A DNA stretch of 64,000 nucleotides from Alteromonas portus (GCF_005117025.1 NZ_SWCO01000001.1:1-64000); one strand, 5' to 3'; counted from the stretch's first letter, positions 38,261-48,505 are shown. The notes: generated by a model from the letters alone, not told the origin. Made by a program: numbers and translations.

Positions 38261-38969
38261 TATGGGCCTGGCAGGCAACATTATCGACTATTTAGAGCTT
38301 GAAGACATGGTTTGTGACCACGCTTCAAACGGCGTAGCCGCGCTGTCTCTTATTCAAAAGCATTCGTTTGATGTTGTGGTTCTAGACATTAATTTACCGC
38401 GACTTGATGGCTTAAGCGTATGCGAGAAGGTGCGCGATGATGGCAACGATACGCCTATTATTATGCTCACCGCCCGTGATCAGCTAGAAAACAAGCTAGA
38501 AGGATTTCAAAAAGGGGCCGATGATTATTTAGTAAAGCCGTTTGACATGCCTGAACTGGTCGCCCGGGTTTTTGCCTTGGCGAATAGACGTTCATCGCAA
38601 GTGAAAAAGCTGAACTTCGGTAATGTAAGCGTGGAAGTGGGGAGTGAGACAGCAAGCGTAAATACTGCGCCTGTTAAACTAAGTCCCACGTCTTTTACGC
38701 TGTTGAAGACCCTGTTGCAGCAGCAAGGAAGAGTGGTGCCACGAGAGCGCCTTCTTGATGCGGTATGGGGAGAAGATGCACCAGAGAGTAATGCGCTTAA
38801 GGTACATCTTCACAATCTGCGCAAATCACTAGTACAAGCAAGTGCCAATATTGAGGTAAAAGCAGTAGCAGGAACAGGGTTTTGTGTAGCATTAAAGCCC
38901 AACCCATCAAGCTCAGTAGACAGTGTAAGCGCACAAGCGCTAAATAATAAGGAACCGGACGGATGGTAA
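38232..38969 (+). CDS. Response regulator, OmpR/PhoB family
   Basis: The 245-residue protein has a receiver domain (about 1-115) with phosphoacceptor D52, acidic pocket E8/D9/D10 and K102 (YLVKPF). A winged-helix DNA-binding domain (about 130-230) follows, with VVPRERLLDAVWG and the recognition helix SNALKVHLHNLRKSL. It starts inside the pump gene and overlaps the kinase gene by seven bases. It probably controls this operon through the direct repeat at 32093-32110. Confidence 0.94.
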   Translation: MIRVLLVEDDMGLAGNIIDYLELEDMVCDHASNGVAALSLIQKHSFDVVVLDINLPRLDGLSVCEKVRDDGNDTPIIMLTARDQLENKLEGFQKGADDYLVKPFDMPELVARVFALANRRSSQVKKLNFGNVSVEVGSETASVNTAPVKLSPTSFTLLKTLLQQQGRVVPRERLLDAVWGEDAPESNALKVHLHNLRKSLVQASANIEVKAVAGTGFCVALKPNPSSSVDSVSAQALNNKEPDGW

Positions 38970-40291
38970 ACGGCCTGCGCATAAGCTTAAGACGCTATGT
39001 CTTGTGGTCGCTATTAAGTTTGGCTGCTGTAGTTATCGTGCTCTTTTCGATACAAAGCAGCGATAGCTTTTTTGACGGTATGGATGGCATGTTAAGAAAC
39101 ACCATGATTCGGGCTGCACAAAGCACTGACCTTGGCAATAGCAATCATGTGCAAATACTCGACCTGCATGTTTACGCCAACTACGAAGATTTGCCTGAAG
39201 AAGTAAAACAACGGTTTCTTAAAGAAAGCTTTACCCCGTATTCATTATTGAAAGATATCAACAAACCTGACTGGTTTTCTCGTCCTATTTCAGCTCACTT
39301 TGCCGTATTAGTCCCGTTAGATGATGGGAGCAAACGCTATGTGACACAAATATTTTTAGCGCCCCCTTCTGAAGGTAAGAAACACTTTAGAATTAATCAC
39401 ATGATTTACAGCGCAATAATAGGTGTTGTCGCGCTTGTTTCATTTTCAGTCGCGTTGCTTTTTTTAATGCGCAGTGTGTCTCGACCTATTGAATCATTGC
39501 AACGCTGGGCCGCATCGCTTGATGAAAAAGAGCTCGATAAGCCTATTCCAACGTTTCGCTATAAAGAGCTCAATGTGCTCGCTGAGATGATACATGGTAG
39601 TTTGCAAAACGTGCGCACGACTCTCAATAGAGAACGGGAATTTGTTAATCATGCTAGTCACGAGCTTAGAACGCCTATTGCCGTAATTAGAAGTAGTGCA
39701 GCGCTACTGCACAGAGTTATTGATAAAGAAAATACTAAAGCCAACAATGCACTTGCGCGGGTGGATCACGCTTCAAAAACCATGGCAGATTTAACGGAAA
39801 CTTTACTATGGTTAGGAAGAAATGAAGAGGTAGCCCTACCCGAAGAAAAGCTTAACCTAAAAACCATGGTTGAAGTACTGAGTGATGATTTGATGTATTT
39901 GCTGTCAGGTAAAAACGTTTACGTACAACTGCAGTTATGTGAATGTGAATTAATGCTTCCGAAAACCGCCAGTGAAATAGTGATAGGAAATGTCATCAGG
40001 AATGCGTACCAGCATACTCATCAAGGAAAGGTCACCATTAGTCTTAAAGGTACAACGCTTACCGTACTGAACGAAGAGGTCCGGGAAGATGAGGGCACTT
40101 CTTTATCAGAGCCGAATAACCATGAATTGGATGGCGGTTTTGGTATAGGACTAAAACTGATAGATAAACTTTGTACAAAGCTTAAATGGGGTTATACACA
40201 CGAGCGGGTGTCAGACCAAGGAGCACGTGATGATCAAGGTAATGTTCATTGTGTGACGAAAGGCTGTAGGGTTGTGCTTACGCTGCGCTAG
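38963..40291 (+). CDS. Sensor histidine kinase of the efflux operon
   Basis: Inner-membrane kinase of 442 aa partnering the preceding regulator. Two transmembrane segments (about 12-30 and 148-169) flank a periplasmic sensor of about 115 residues. The HisKA box has the phosphorylated H233 (NHASHELRTPIAV). The ATP-binding domain shows the N box IGNVIRNAYQHT and the G box GGFGIGLKLIDKL. The signal is unknown. Confidence 0.92.
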   Translation: MVNGLRISLRRYVLWSLLSLAAVVIVLFSIQSSDSFFDGMDGMLRNTMIRAAQSTDLGNSNHVQILDLHVYANYEDLPEEVKQRFLKESFTPYSLLKDINKPDWFSRPISAHFAVLVPLDDGSKRYVTQIFLAPPSEGKKHFRINHMIYSAIIGVVALVSFSVALLFLMRSVSRPIESLQRWAASLDEKELDKPIPTFRYKELNVLAEMIHGSLQNVRTTLNREREFVNHASHELRTPIAVIRSSAALLHRVIDKENTKANNALARVDHASKTMADLTETLLWLGRNEEVALPEEKLNLKTMVEVLSDDLMYLLSGKNVYVQLQLCECELMLPKTASEIVIGNVIRNAYQHTHQGKVTISLKGTTLTVLNEEVREDEGTSLSEPNNHELDGGFGIGLKLIDKLCTKLKWGYTHERVSDQGARDDQGNVHCVTKGCRVVLTLR

Positions 40292-40360
40292 CACGTGCAT
40301 GTAATTTGCGAAAAGCCTGGTCTTTGTAACTTTCAATTCATTTGCCGAAACAAGCCCAAT

Positions 40361-40392
40361 AAAAAACGCCGATACTCACATCGGCGTTTTTT
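40361..40392. terminator. Bidirectional terminator after the efflux operon
   Basis: Perfect 13-bp stem AAAAAACGCCGAT/ATCGGCGTTTTTT with a six-base loop. It ends the plus-strand operon and the minus-strand SH3 gene. Confidence 0.9.
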
Positions 40393-40421
40393 GTTTTATC
40401 GGGTCCAATATAAGTTTTACA

Positions 40422-41024
40422 CTACATCCATTCGCTGTTTCTGCGTTTGCGCTTGGGAAGGTAAGTCAGCATTACACCCAGTAAAATACCCACACCGGCC
40501 ACCATACCACCGCGTGTAAACCAGGTAACCAATTCATCTTTATTCGCACTATCTACTTTAGCGGTAAGACGGGTTATCTCTGAAGCTTGTTCTTCGCTAG
40601 TGGTTGTCAGCTTCGATACTTGCTGACGCGCGTCGTTTAACTGTTGGCGAAGTCTTGCGTTTTCTGATTGCGCTGTTTGCAGAGCGCTTTGGCTTTCAGC
40701 CAGCTTCTCGCTAACGATTGGCAATTGCTCTGCCTGCGACATGGTATTTGACACAAAGCGGCTTTCAACCCAGCCTTCGCGACCTTCGTTGTCGGTAATT
40801 TGCGTGAATTCAGCATCGTTATCGCGTGCAAGCACAGTAATAGGTGTGCCTGCTTCAATTGAACCTAGAATACGGTAGTTACGACCAGGTCCAGTATGCA
40901 TAAAGATAAACAAGTCATCTCTTATGTAATGCGAAGAAGACGCTTCTAAATCAGCGGTATCTTGTAGCGAAAATGCTTGAAAAGAGCATGCAATAAGGGC
41001 TGCTGCTAACCACTTTCGAATCAT
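40422..41024 (-). CDS. ygiM: TIGR04211-type SH3 domain protein (YgiM homologue)
   Basis: A 200-residue envelope protein starting at the ATG at 41024. It has a signal peptide (MIRKWLAAALIACSFQAFS), a bacterial SH3 domain (about 28-95, MHTGPGRNYRILGSIEAGTP) and a coiled coil (about 100-165, QLPIVSEKLAESQSALQT). A C-terminal transmembrane helix with a basic tail (LLGVMLTYLPKRKRR) ends the protein. Length and domain order match E. coli YgiM, whose role is not well defined. As in E. coli, it lies beside the CYTH-domain gene; here they are divergent. Confidence 0.86.
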   Translation of the reverse strand: MIRKWLAAALIACSFQAFSLQDTADLEASSSHYIRDDLFIFMHTGPGRNYRILGSIEAGTPITVLARDNDAEFTQITDNEGREGWVESRFVSNTMSQAEQLPIVSEKLAESQSALQTAQSENARLRQQLNDARQQVSKLTTTSEEQASEITRLTAKVDSANKDELVTWFTRGGMVAGVGILLGVMLTYLPKRKRRNSEWM

Positions 41025-41280
41025 ATGAAGTCCAATTTTAGAATTTAAAACGTGAAGATGGTATTGGTTGACCGCGATAAAGGCAAGTTTGTTCCACTTT
41101 TGTCTAAGGCCGGTTGGTCTTTGATGTGCGAATTTCGGTCTAAATGGAAGCTCTTTTATGGCGAAACAGTGCTGTAGCCGAGCGGGTTTAGTTAAAGCGG
41201 CTCGTTTAACACCACCAGCATTGCGAAAAGTGAGCGACAAAGGTAAGGTGTCAGCATCATAAGCTGTGCTTAGCGCAACC

Positions 41281-42786
41281 ATGTCAGAAATAGAATTAAA
41301 ATTTGTAACGGGTGACAATGCTCACCAAGCGTTTACGCAACGAGTACTCCCTCTTTTCGAAAAACACAGTATTCAGGTTAACTCTCATCGTGAAATGCGC
41401 CTTGAGAATGATTATTACGATACAGATAAGCTCGATTTTCAAAACAATAAAATGGGCTTTCGCGTTCGTGGTAACAATGGTGAATACGAACAAACGCTAA
41501 AGACAAACGGGGTGGTAAGCGGTGGCTTACACAAACGCATGGAATATAACGTAAGTCTTGATAATTCAAGACCGGATCTCACGTTATTTGACTCAGGTGT
41601 ATGGCCCGAAGGTTGGGACATTGCATCTAAGAATGCGAGCTTATCTAAACAATTTAGTACTCACTTTACGCGCAATGCCTATGTGGTTAGCGTAGGTGAG
41701 AGCATGGTTGAAATTGTGTTGGACTGTGGCGAAGCAAGTACAGACAAAGCCAGTTCGCTTATTAATGAGATTGAGCTTGAGTTGATATCGGGTGATATCA
41801 ACAGTTTGTTTTCTTTGGCCGTGCTGATAAACGACAATATGCCAGTACGTCTTAGTGATGTGTCGAAAGCAGCACAGGGATATCAATTACTGCATGGTTT
41901 CAACGCTAAAGTTCGACACCTGCCAGATTTTCTTGCACTTGAAGATACCACCACAACGGAAGAAGCTTTCTGCCAAGCCGTTCAAACTGCATTGGCGCAT
42001 TGGCAGCACCACGAACATGTGTTTTGCGAAAGTGGCTCAATTAAAATGCTTGCTGAAGTAGCGAAAAGCGTGCGTTTATTACTTCAAAGTGTGTCCCTTT
42101 ATTTGCCCGTTTTACAATGCCCAGAGCTACTCTCGTTGCATAAAAAGCTGGTGACCCATGCGCAGAAATGGGGCTGGCAAGACGACTTACAAAGTTTGCG
42201 CTACTTGCTGTCGAAAAAAAGCATGTTTAACAAGACACTGAGCAAGCACCCTGCGGTAGTAAGTTACCTGCAAGGGCGGCAGACCGGTCTAATGCAGGCC
42301 CATCAGCCTGAGAAACTGTTTTTCGATAACGATGCTACAGATATTAAACTGCACGCGATAAGCCTTATTCAAAATAAACCGTGGCAAAAAGTGGCAACGG
42401 GTTATTCTCACCCGGTCCTCGACCATGCAAAAGGATGGCTGTCGCAAGGTTGGCAAACGGTGCAGCAAAGTATGCCGCTAAGTAAAACTATGGGGCCGGC
42501 CAATTACAATGCAGTGGAAGTAATGCTAAGACAAACACTGTGGAGCGGCTTTTTACTTGGCGACTTGTTTGTTGAAGAGCGTGGTAATTTTCGCGCGCCT
42601 TGGTTAGATTTGCTGACCGGTATAGACGAATTGAACGCGTTGCTTATGTTAAAGCAGTCGATCGATGATGCCGAGGTGGATTCTCATGACGAGGTGCGTA
42701 AATGGACAGCAGAGAAACTCAGCACGCTTATTCGAATTATGGAGCGAACGCGCACAGTGGCTATGCAACGTGAAATCTATTGGTAA
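41281..42786 (+). CDS. ygiF: Inorganic triphosphatase (CYTH-CHAD protein, YgiF-like)
   Basis: The 501-residue cytoplasmic protein begins MSEIELKF, the CYTH signature EIELKF, so the start is the ATG at 41281. The CYTH domain (about 1-200) forms a beta-tunnel that hydrolyses triphosphate with divalent metal. The C-terminal half corresponds to the helical CHAD domain, which binds polyphosphate. It is longer than E. coli YgiF (433). Confidence 0.88.
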   Translation: MSEIELKFVTGDNAHQAFTQRVLPLFEKHSIQVNSHREMRLENDYYDTDKLDFQNNKMGFRVRGNNGEYEQTLKTNGVVSGGLHKRMEYNVSLDNSRPDLTLFDSGVWPEGWDIASKNASLSKQFSTHFTRNAYVVSVGESMVEIVLDCGEASTDKASSLINEIELELISGDINSLFSLAVLINDNMPVRLSDVSKAAQGYQLLHGFNAKVRHLPDFLALEDTTTTEEAFCQAVQTALAHWQHHEHVFCESGSIKMLAEVAKSVRLLLQSVSLYLPVLQCPELLSLHKKLVTHAQKWGWQDDLQSLRYLLSKKSMFNKTLSKHPAVVSYLQGRQTGLMQAHQPEKLFFDNDATDIKLHAISLIQNKPWQKVATGYSHPVLDHAKGWLSQGWQTVQQSMPLSKTMGPANYNAVEVMLRQTLWSGFLLGDLFVEERGNFRAPWLDLLTGIDELNALLMLKQSIDDAEVDSHDEVRKWTAEKLSTLIRIMERTRTVAMQREIYW

Positions 42787-42845
42787 ACCATGTCAGTAGA
42801 TACGTATTGCGTTAGCAAATTTTATTTCAAGGAAGAAGGGCGGTA

Positions 42846-43925
42846 ATGACTTCAAACTACTATGACTACTTTCTTTATTCATTATTGGGCGTTTACTTGT
42901 TCTGTTTTGCGCGCCTGCTTTTTCAGAAGGTTAATTTAAGCAGCATGCGCTGGTTAGTGGGGGCATTCGTCTGCTGGCCTCTATTCATGCTAGATGAATG
43001 GCTGCGAGTTGCACACGCGACGTCATTAGCCAGCTTGTATGGTTTATCAGATGTGTTCGCTGTCGTGGCTATAACATGCTGTTATCGCGCCATAAAACCC
43101 ATGCTATTAGCTTACCCCACCGCAAGAAAGCGATTGTGGTGGCCTACGGTTGTGACAGCACTTTTTCAGTGCACCATACTGCTAGTTCCCGTAGATGATA
43201 AACAGCAGTGGCTTTCATCGTCACCCAGCGGCGAGCCTTTATTGTTGTGGCCAGCCTATTTGGCCTCACTTTTAACGGGTTTCAGTGTATTGCTTATAGG
43301 TATCCTTATCACTGAACACATACAGATGTATCACAGGCATTTACCAGAACAAGCAGTGGATATTAAAAACTTGAAAATGCCTAAACTGGCAGGTGTGATG
43401 GGAAGTTTAGTTGGGGTTGCATTCATGAGTATATTGCTTGTTACTGCCGCGACCTTTGGGTTTTTTCCCGTACCTTTCTGGGAGAGCTTTCATCACATTA
43501 TGATTGGCTGTGCTTTGTTAGTGGTATTGTTTTCTTTGACCTTTATTCGCCGCACAGCGCCATCGCCACTAGATTATGAACGACTTGATGAAGGCAAAGT
43601 AACGCCTTATGAGATAAGTAGTATTATTTCTAAAGCTGAGCGTTATACCATTGAATCAAAAGCGTATAAAACCCGATTCCTCACGCTCAGCGAGTTTTGC
43701 AAAGGAGCCGATATTGACCCCACATCGCTGGCCATGGCATTGCAACTTACTGAAAAGAAAAACTTTAGACGGTTTATTTTTCACTACCGTTTAGAGTACG
43801 CAAAAAACGTGTTGCTTCGCAGCGACGCTAAACTTGAAGCTGTGGCAAAACGAATGGGCATAAATTCAGAAAAATTCTTAAGTGAGTATTTGGTTAAGCA
43901 CTTAAATTCGGGCTCTTCAAGGTAA
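42846..43925 (+). CDS. Membrane-anchored AraC-type regulator, putative
   Basis: The 359-residue protein has about seven hydrophobic helices in the first 240 residues. A cytoplasmic C-terminal part has AraC-like helix-turn-helix character (LSEFCKGADIDPTSLAMAL; RLEYAKNVLLRSDAKLEAVAKRMG). This suggests a one-component receptor that senses in the membrane and binds DNA directly. Signal and targets are unknown. It lies between ygiF and mutH without evident relation to either. GGAAG precedes the ATG. Confidence 0.75.
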   Translation: MTSNYYDYFLYSLLGVYLFCFARLLFQKVNLSSMRWLVGAFVCWPLFMLDEWLRVAHATSLASLYGLSDVFAVVAITCCYRAIKPMLLAYPTARKRLWWPTVVTALFQCTILLVPVDDKQQWLSSSPSGEPLLLWPAYLASLLTGFSVLLIGILITEHIQMYHRHLPEQAVDIKNLKMPKLAGVMGSLVGVAFMSILLVTAATFGFFPVPFWESFHHIMIGCALLVVLFSLTFIRRTAPSPLDYERLDEGKVTPYEISSIISKAERYTIESKAYKTRFLTLSEFCKGADIDPTSLAMALQLTEKKNFRRFIFHYRLEYAKNVLLRSDAKLEAVAKRMGINSEKFLSEYLVKHLNSGSSR

Positions 43926-43956
43926 CTAAAGCGTAAACTCAGGCGTTTTACATGCG

Positions 43957-44634
43957 CTAGCCGCCGAATGCATTGAGCAGTATTTGATGTGTGAAGGTTT
44001 TGCGCAGGTAAAAGCCTCGGGGGCGAGTTTTAATGCGCTGTCCTTCTGGTCCTAACGCGTCTGTTAGCACTTTACCATTGGCCGCTTTTGGGCGAATGTG
44101 AAGCGCCTCGCCCTGTCGAGAAGTAATAGATTCCACCTGTCCTGTAGCGATCTGCTCCACTAATTCTTCCCAATCGTGCCTAAGAAGGGCATCTTCATCG
44201 TTGTTAGGGCGCCAATAAAACCCAGTTGCTACACGTCTGTGCGCTAGTGGAATAGCTCTATCTCCTTCAATAGGTAGCCACAATACCTGCTGTAATTTGT
44301 TTCTTACATTCGACGTTTCCCACGTAATACCAGGCGTCATTAAGAGTGGGGCAAAACATACATAGGTTGTTTCTAGCGGTGAAAAGTGGGCATCTATAGG
44401 AATGGTTTTAAGCTCAATACCAAGCTCGGGGAAGTCCTGCTGTGGTTTAGAACCCGCACTGGCGCCAAGCCATTTTTCAATAAGCATGCCTGGCCATCCT
44501 TTGTGACGCTGTAAATTAGCGGGAATGGCAACATTGGCCATGTCAGCCAGCTCCCCCAGGGTTAAACCTGCAATAGCGTGACACCGTGCTAAAAGACTGT
44601 CTGGCGAGGAAGGTGGCGACGATGGAGGCTGCAT
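43957..44634 (-). CDS. mutH: DNA mismatch repair endonuclease MutH
   Basis: Nicks the unmethylated strand at hemimethylated GATC after MutS/MutL activation. The 225-residue protein shows the catalytic triad D67, E74 and K76 within DFPELGIELKTIP. Conserved ITWETSNVRNKLQQVLWLP and RPRGFYLRK follow. Its presence implies Dam methylation and strand-directed repair in this organism. It diverges from rppH, as in E. coli. Confidence 0.95.
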   Translation of the reverse strand: MQPPSSPPSSPDSLLARCHAIAGLTLGELADMANVAIPANLQRHKGWPGMLIEKWLGASAGSKPQQDFPELGIELKTIPIDAHFSPLETTYVCFAPLLMTPGITWETSNVRNKLQQVLWLPIEGDRAIPLAHRRVATGFYWRPNNDEDALLRHDWEELVEQIATGQVESITSRQGEALHIRPKAANGKVLTDALGPEGQRIKTRPRGFYLRKTFTHQILLNAFGG

Positions 44635-44746
44635 AAACGTGGTTAATTTCCTGTTTGAAAGCGATGGCGAACATTAAGACTATGATTGGAGCATAGTTTG
44701 TGGAAGAATGAAAACATATACAAGTATAGTGTGCCCGGGAGTCTAT

Positions 44747-45289
44747 GTGATAGATGCCGATGGATTCCGTGCGAATGTGGGCATAGTGATTTGCAACAAA
44801 ATGGGTCAAGTATTTTGGGCAAGACGTTATGGTCAACATTCATGGCAGTTCCCTCAAGGCGGAATTGATGAAGGGGAATCTGCTGAACAAGCTATGTACC
44901 GCGAGCTTCACGAAGAAGTAGGGCTGACACCGAAAGATGTCACCATTTTAAGTGTGACCCGTAACTGGCTTAGATATAAGCTACCAAAGCGATTAATTCG
45001 ACAAGGCAGCAACCCTGTTTGTATAGGGCAAAAGCAGAAGTGGTTCTTGTTGCAGCTAGATTGCAACGAGCGCGATGTTAATGTGCTAAAAACAGGGCAT
45101 CCTGAATTTGATGATTGGAGGTGGGTAAGCTACTGGTACCCCATAAGGAACGTTGTATCGTTTAAACGTGATGTATATAGACGAGTTATGAAGGAGTTCT
45201 CACCTGTCGTTATGGCAGCGCAACATCGTCCTCAACAGCGTCAAAATGCCGCACCGCACAAACGCGGTAAGAAACGCCGGCGAGGTTAA
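44747..45289 (+). CDS. rppH: RNA pyrophosphohydrolase RppH
   Basis: Removes pyrophosphate from mRNA 5' ends, which triggers RNase E decay. The start is set at the GTG at 44747 ([14 protein letters not shown]), five bases after GGGAG and aligned with E. coli RppH; an ATG at 44708 would add 13 residues. The Nudix box [20 protein letters not shown] is complete. The protein is 180 aa with a basic C-terminal tail ([10 protein letters not shown]). It starts the rppH-ptsP-lgt-thyA group. Confidence 0.94.
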   Translation: MIDADGFRANVGIVICNKMGQVFWARRYGQHSWQFPQGGIDEGESAEQAMYRELHEEVGLTPKDVTILSVTRNWLRYKLPKRLIRQGSNPVCIGQKQKWFLLQLDCNERDVNVLKTGHPEFDDWRWVSYWYPIRNVVSFKRDVYRRVMKEFSPVVMAAQHRPQQRQNAAPHKRGKKRRRG

Positions 45290-45399
45290 AGTTGGCGATG
45301 GAAAATTGTGTGAATGGTAGCGATGTATAACGGTAAGCGACGAGTAAAAAGCGATTACGTGAGGATAAATCGGTGAGCCCTCAAAGCCAGCAAGGTGCA

Positions 45400-47691
45400 A
45401 TGTTAACCACGTTAAAACGTATCGTGCAGGAAATGAATCAAATTCCTGCACTCGATACTGCGTTGTTTAAGCTAGCCTCACGGGTTAAACACACGCTCAG
45501 TGTTGATTCATGCTCTATTTATCTTGCCGATTACGACACACAAGAGTTTATTCTTAAAGCGACTGACGGTTTGCACCCCGATGCAGTAGAGCAGGTACGC
45601 ATTGGTTTTTCAGAGGGACTTATTGGTCTGGTCGGCCAACGTGAAGAACCACTTAATATTGTTAATGCTCACAACCACCCACGATTTAAACACTATCCAG
45701 AAGTAAAAGAAGAAAACTACAACGCCTTTTTAGGTACGCCCATTATCAATCAAAGGCGTGTACTTGGTGTCATCACGCTTCAGCAGTCACAGATGCGCCG
45801 TTTTAGCGAAGATGAAGAGGCCTTCCTCGTTACGCTTGCTGCCCAACTTGCGCTAGAAATTACGAATGCAGATATCCGGGGCGCATTGACGTTATCGAAC
45901 ACGAACGACAATACTGCCCGTCAAAAAAATGTGCGCGGTATTGCGGGTTCGCCTGGCCTTGCTATTGGCAAGGGAGTGTCTCCGGACAAATCTATTAACC
46001 TTAAAAACTGGGTCGTAAAGCGTACGCAATCTCCTCAGGATCAAATTCAACTCTATCGCAAAGGGGTTGAAGTTACACGAGGACATGTCGATGCGTTATC
46101 GAATCGGTTAGATGATGGTATCCCTGATGACGTTAAATCCATCTTCCAGCTTTACCACCACCTTCTAGATGCCAACAGTTTAGGTCGAGAAGTAGAAGAA
46201 AAGATCCGCCAAGGTTGGGACGCTGCTTCGTCGCTGAAAATGGTAGTGGAAAGCTACGCCGCGCGTTTTCAGGCTATGGAAGACCCTTACATGCAAGAGC
46301 GTGCTATTGATATCGTCGACTTGTCAGACCGTATTCTAGCCAACATCTTGTATGAAGCGAACGGGCAAAAAGTTGCTGATAAGGCCGTGACGGAAGCCAG
46401 TATTCTCGTGGCTGATGAAGTTTCGGCACCAATGCTTGCCGAGTTCCCGCGCGATAAGCTTAAAGGCATTATTTCCATTCGTGGCTCTAACAACTCTCAT
46501 GCCGCAATATTGGCAAGGGCCATGGGCGTGCCTGCTGTCATGGGGTGTCAAAATGTGACGCCCGCGCTACTTGAAGACAAAGAGATTCTGCTTGATGGGT
46601 ATTCAGGTGAGGTTATTGTCTCGCCTGAGCGAAACATCAAGTCTGAGTTTATTCAGCTGATTGACGAAGAATCGGCCATTGCAGAAAAGATAGATGCAGA
46701 GGCTGATAAACCGTGCGAGAGTATAGATGGCTGTAGAATGTCTTTATACATCAACGCGGGTCTTTCAGCTGAAGTCGAGCTTAATGCTGAACAAATTGGG
46801 GCTGGTGTAGGATTATATCGCACAGAAATTCCATTTATGCTGCGCGAGCGTTTTCCTTCCGAGCAAGAGCAAGTAAAACTGTATCGGCAAGTTCTTGAGG
46901 CTGCGCCCTCGCTACCCATTACTATGCGTACGCTTGATGTGGGTGGTGACAAACCCCTGCCGTACTTCCCCATTAATGAAGAAAACCCATTCTTGGGCTG
47001 GCGTGGAATTCGTTTAACCCTAGATCACCCAGAAATATTTTTAGTTCAGGTTCGCGCCATGCTTCGAGCAAGTGTGGGTTTGAGCAATTTACAAATTATG
47101 CTGCCTATGATTTCTACTGTATGTGAAGTACAGGAGTCTAAGCGATTAATTAATCAGGCATTTTATGAGATATCTGACGAAATTGCTGAGTCAGGACAAA
47201 CGCTCAATAAGCCAAAACTGGGTATCATGCTTGAAGTACCGTCGGTACTTTATCAGCTACCTCAATTGGCTAAGCATGTTGATTTCTTCTCAGTAGGTAG
47301 CAATGACTTAACGCAGTATCTATTAGCGGTTGATAGAAACAACACGAGAGTGGCGGGGCTTTACAATAGCTATCATCCTGCCGTTTTAGGGGCGCTTTAT
47401 GATGTGGTTCAAAAAGCCAATCAGAGCCAAGTGCCTGTGACTATCTGTGGTGAAATTGCAGGCGAGCCTGCTGGCGCATTACTGCTCATGGGGATGGGGT
47501 ATCGCCGTTTGAGTATGAACGGCTTTAACTTAAGAAAAATAAATTGGCTTATCCGAAAAGTCACGCTGGATGAATGCAAGCAGTTACTATCATTGGCCCT
47601 CACTTCTGTAAGCCAAGAAGAAGTTTTTGTGCACTTGAATCAGTATCTTGAAACAAAGGGCCTGGGAGGCCTTATCCGAGCAGGTGCTTAA
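45400..47691 (+). CDS. ptsP: PTS-Ntr enzyme I (PtsP)
   Basis: Phosphoenolpyruvate-protein phosphotransferase of the nitrogen PTS; passes phosphate from PEP to NPr. It has an N-terminal GAF domain (about 1-160), then the enzyme I domains: swivelling phosphohistidine domain with H367 (SNNSHAAIL) and the C-terminal PEP-binding barrel (GGDKPLPY, SVGSNDLTQYLLAVDRNN). The start at 45400 (MLTTLKRIV) follows homology; a GTG at 45373 is also possible. It is 763 aa, close to E. coli (748). Confidence 0.95.
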   Translation: MLTTLKRIVQEMNQIPALDTALFKLASRVKHTLSVDSCSIYLADYDTQEFILKATDGLHPDAVEQVRIGFSEGLIGLVGQREEPLNIVNAHNHPRFKHYPEVKEENYNAFLGTPIINQRRVLGVITLQQSQMRRFSEDEEAFLVTLAAQLALEITNADIRGALTLSNTNDNTARQKNVRGIAGSPGLAIGKGVSPDKSINLKNWVVKRTQSPQDQIQLYRKGVEVTRGHVDALSNRLDDGIPDDVKSIFQLYHHLLDANSLGREVEEKIRQGWDAASSLKMVVESYAARFQAMEDPYMQERAIDIVDLSDRILANILYEANGQKVADKAVTEASILVADEVSAPMLAEFPRDKLKGIISIRGSNNSHAAILARAMGVPAVMGCQNVTPALLEDKEILLDGYSGEVIVSPERNIKSEFIQLIDEESAIAEKIDAEADKPCESIDGCRMSLYINAGLSAEVELNAEQIGAGVGLYRTEIPFMLRERFPSEQEQVKLYRQVLEAAPSLPITMRTLDVGGDKPLPYFPINEENPFLGWRGIRLTLDHPEIFLVQVRAMLRASVGLSNLQIMLPMISTVCEVQESKRLINQAFYEISDEIAESGQTLNKPKLGIMLEVPSVLYQLPQLAKHVDFFSVGSNDLTQYLLAVDRNNTRVAGLYNSYHPAVLGALYDVVQKANQSQVPVTICGEIAGEPAGALLLMGMGYRRLSMNGFNLRKINWLIRKVTLDECKQLLSLALTSVSQEEVFVHLNQYLETKGLGGLIRAGA

Positions 47692-47694
47692 AAA

Positions 47695-48501
47695 ATGGAC
47701 CCATTTTCTGTGATTATTGTCAGCTGCCTGATTTTAGGCGCTGTGGTTGGAGTTTTAGCTGGAATGTTGGGCATTGGTGGCGGTTTAATTATCGTACCTG
47801 CGCTGTCATATTTGCTTATCCATTTTCTGGGTATGACCACTGAAACCGTGATGCCTGTCGCTATTGCCACCTCTTTATCTACCATTATTTTCACGGGCAT
47901 GTCGTCGGCCTTTGCACATTACAAGTTGGGTAATATCCAAAAGCATATTGTGCTCTATACTGGCTTGGGCATTGCGTTTGGCGCAATCATCGGTGCGCAG
48001 GTGGCAAGTCACATTTCAGGCGAATTGCTTAAAGATGTGTTCGCCGTTTTGGTTATATTAATTGCATTGCAAATGATTTTCGGTAAGCAAAAAGCGTCTG
48101 AAAACGAAGCGTCTAAAGGCTCTCTGGCCACTGTTGGCGGCGGTGCAGGGCTGCTCAGCGCACTTATGGGGATTGGCGGCGGTGCTTTATTAGTGCCAGC
48201 CTTGGTATGGTTTCGTGTTAATGTACGCGCGGCTATTGGCTGTGCCGCCTTTTGCGGACTGATTATTGCCGTTTTTGGAACCACGAGTTTCGTTGTAGCC
48301 GGGTGGGGTGAGATAGACGTACCAGAATACAGTATGGGTTATGTTTATCTGCCCGCTACAGCTGGTATTGTTGCAACCTCTATGTTTACCGCGAATATAG
48401 GGGCGAAGCTTGGACAGCGAGTAAATGTTCGCGTGTTAAAAGCAATGTTGGCATGCTTACTTGTTTTGGTAAGCATTAGAATGATTTTAGGAATTGAATA
48501 A
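47695..48501 (+). CDS. TauE/SafE family membrane transporter
   Basis: Predicted exporter or permease of 268 aa with about eight transmembrane helices. It has the repeated family motifs [17 protein letters not shown] and [17 protein letters not shown], marking the internal duplication. Substrates in this family include sulfite and organosulfonates; the one here cannot be deduced. It begins three bases after ptsP and lgt starts four bases after it, so it is co-transcribed, although it is absent from the corresponding E. coli operon. Confidence 0.88.
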   Translation: MDPFSVIIVSCLILGAVVGVLAGMLGIGGGLIIVPALSYLLIHFLGMTTETVMPVAIATSLSTIIFTGMSSAFAHYKLGNIQKHIVLYTGLGIAFGAIIGAQVASHISGELLKDVFAVLVILIALQMIFGKQKASENEASKGSLATVGGGAGLLSALMGIGGGALLVPALVWFRVNVRAAIGCAAFCGLIIAVFGTTSFVVAGWGEIDVPEYSMGYVYLPATAGIVATSMFTANIGAKLGQRVNVRVLKAMLACLLVLVSIRMILGIE

Positions 48502-48505
48502 AGTA

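Noticed and set aside
40295..40519. 74-codon frame after the sensor kinase
   Set aside because: It spans the terminator at 40361-40392 and the end of the opposite-strand SH3 gene.
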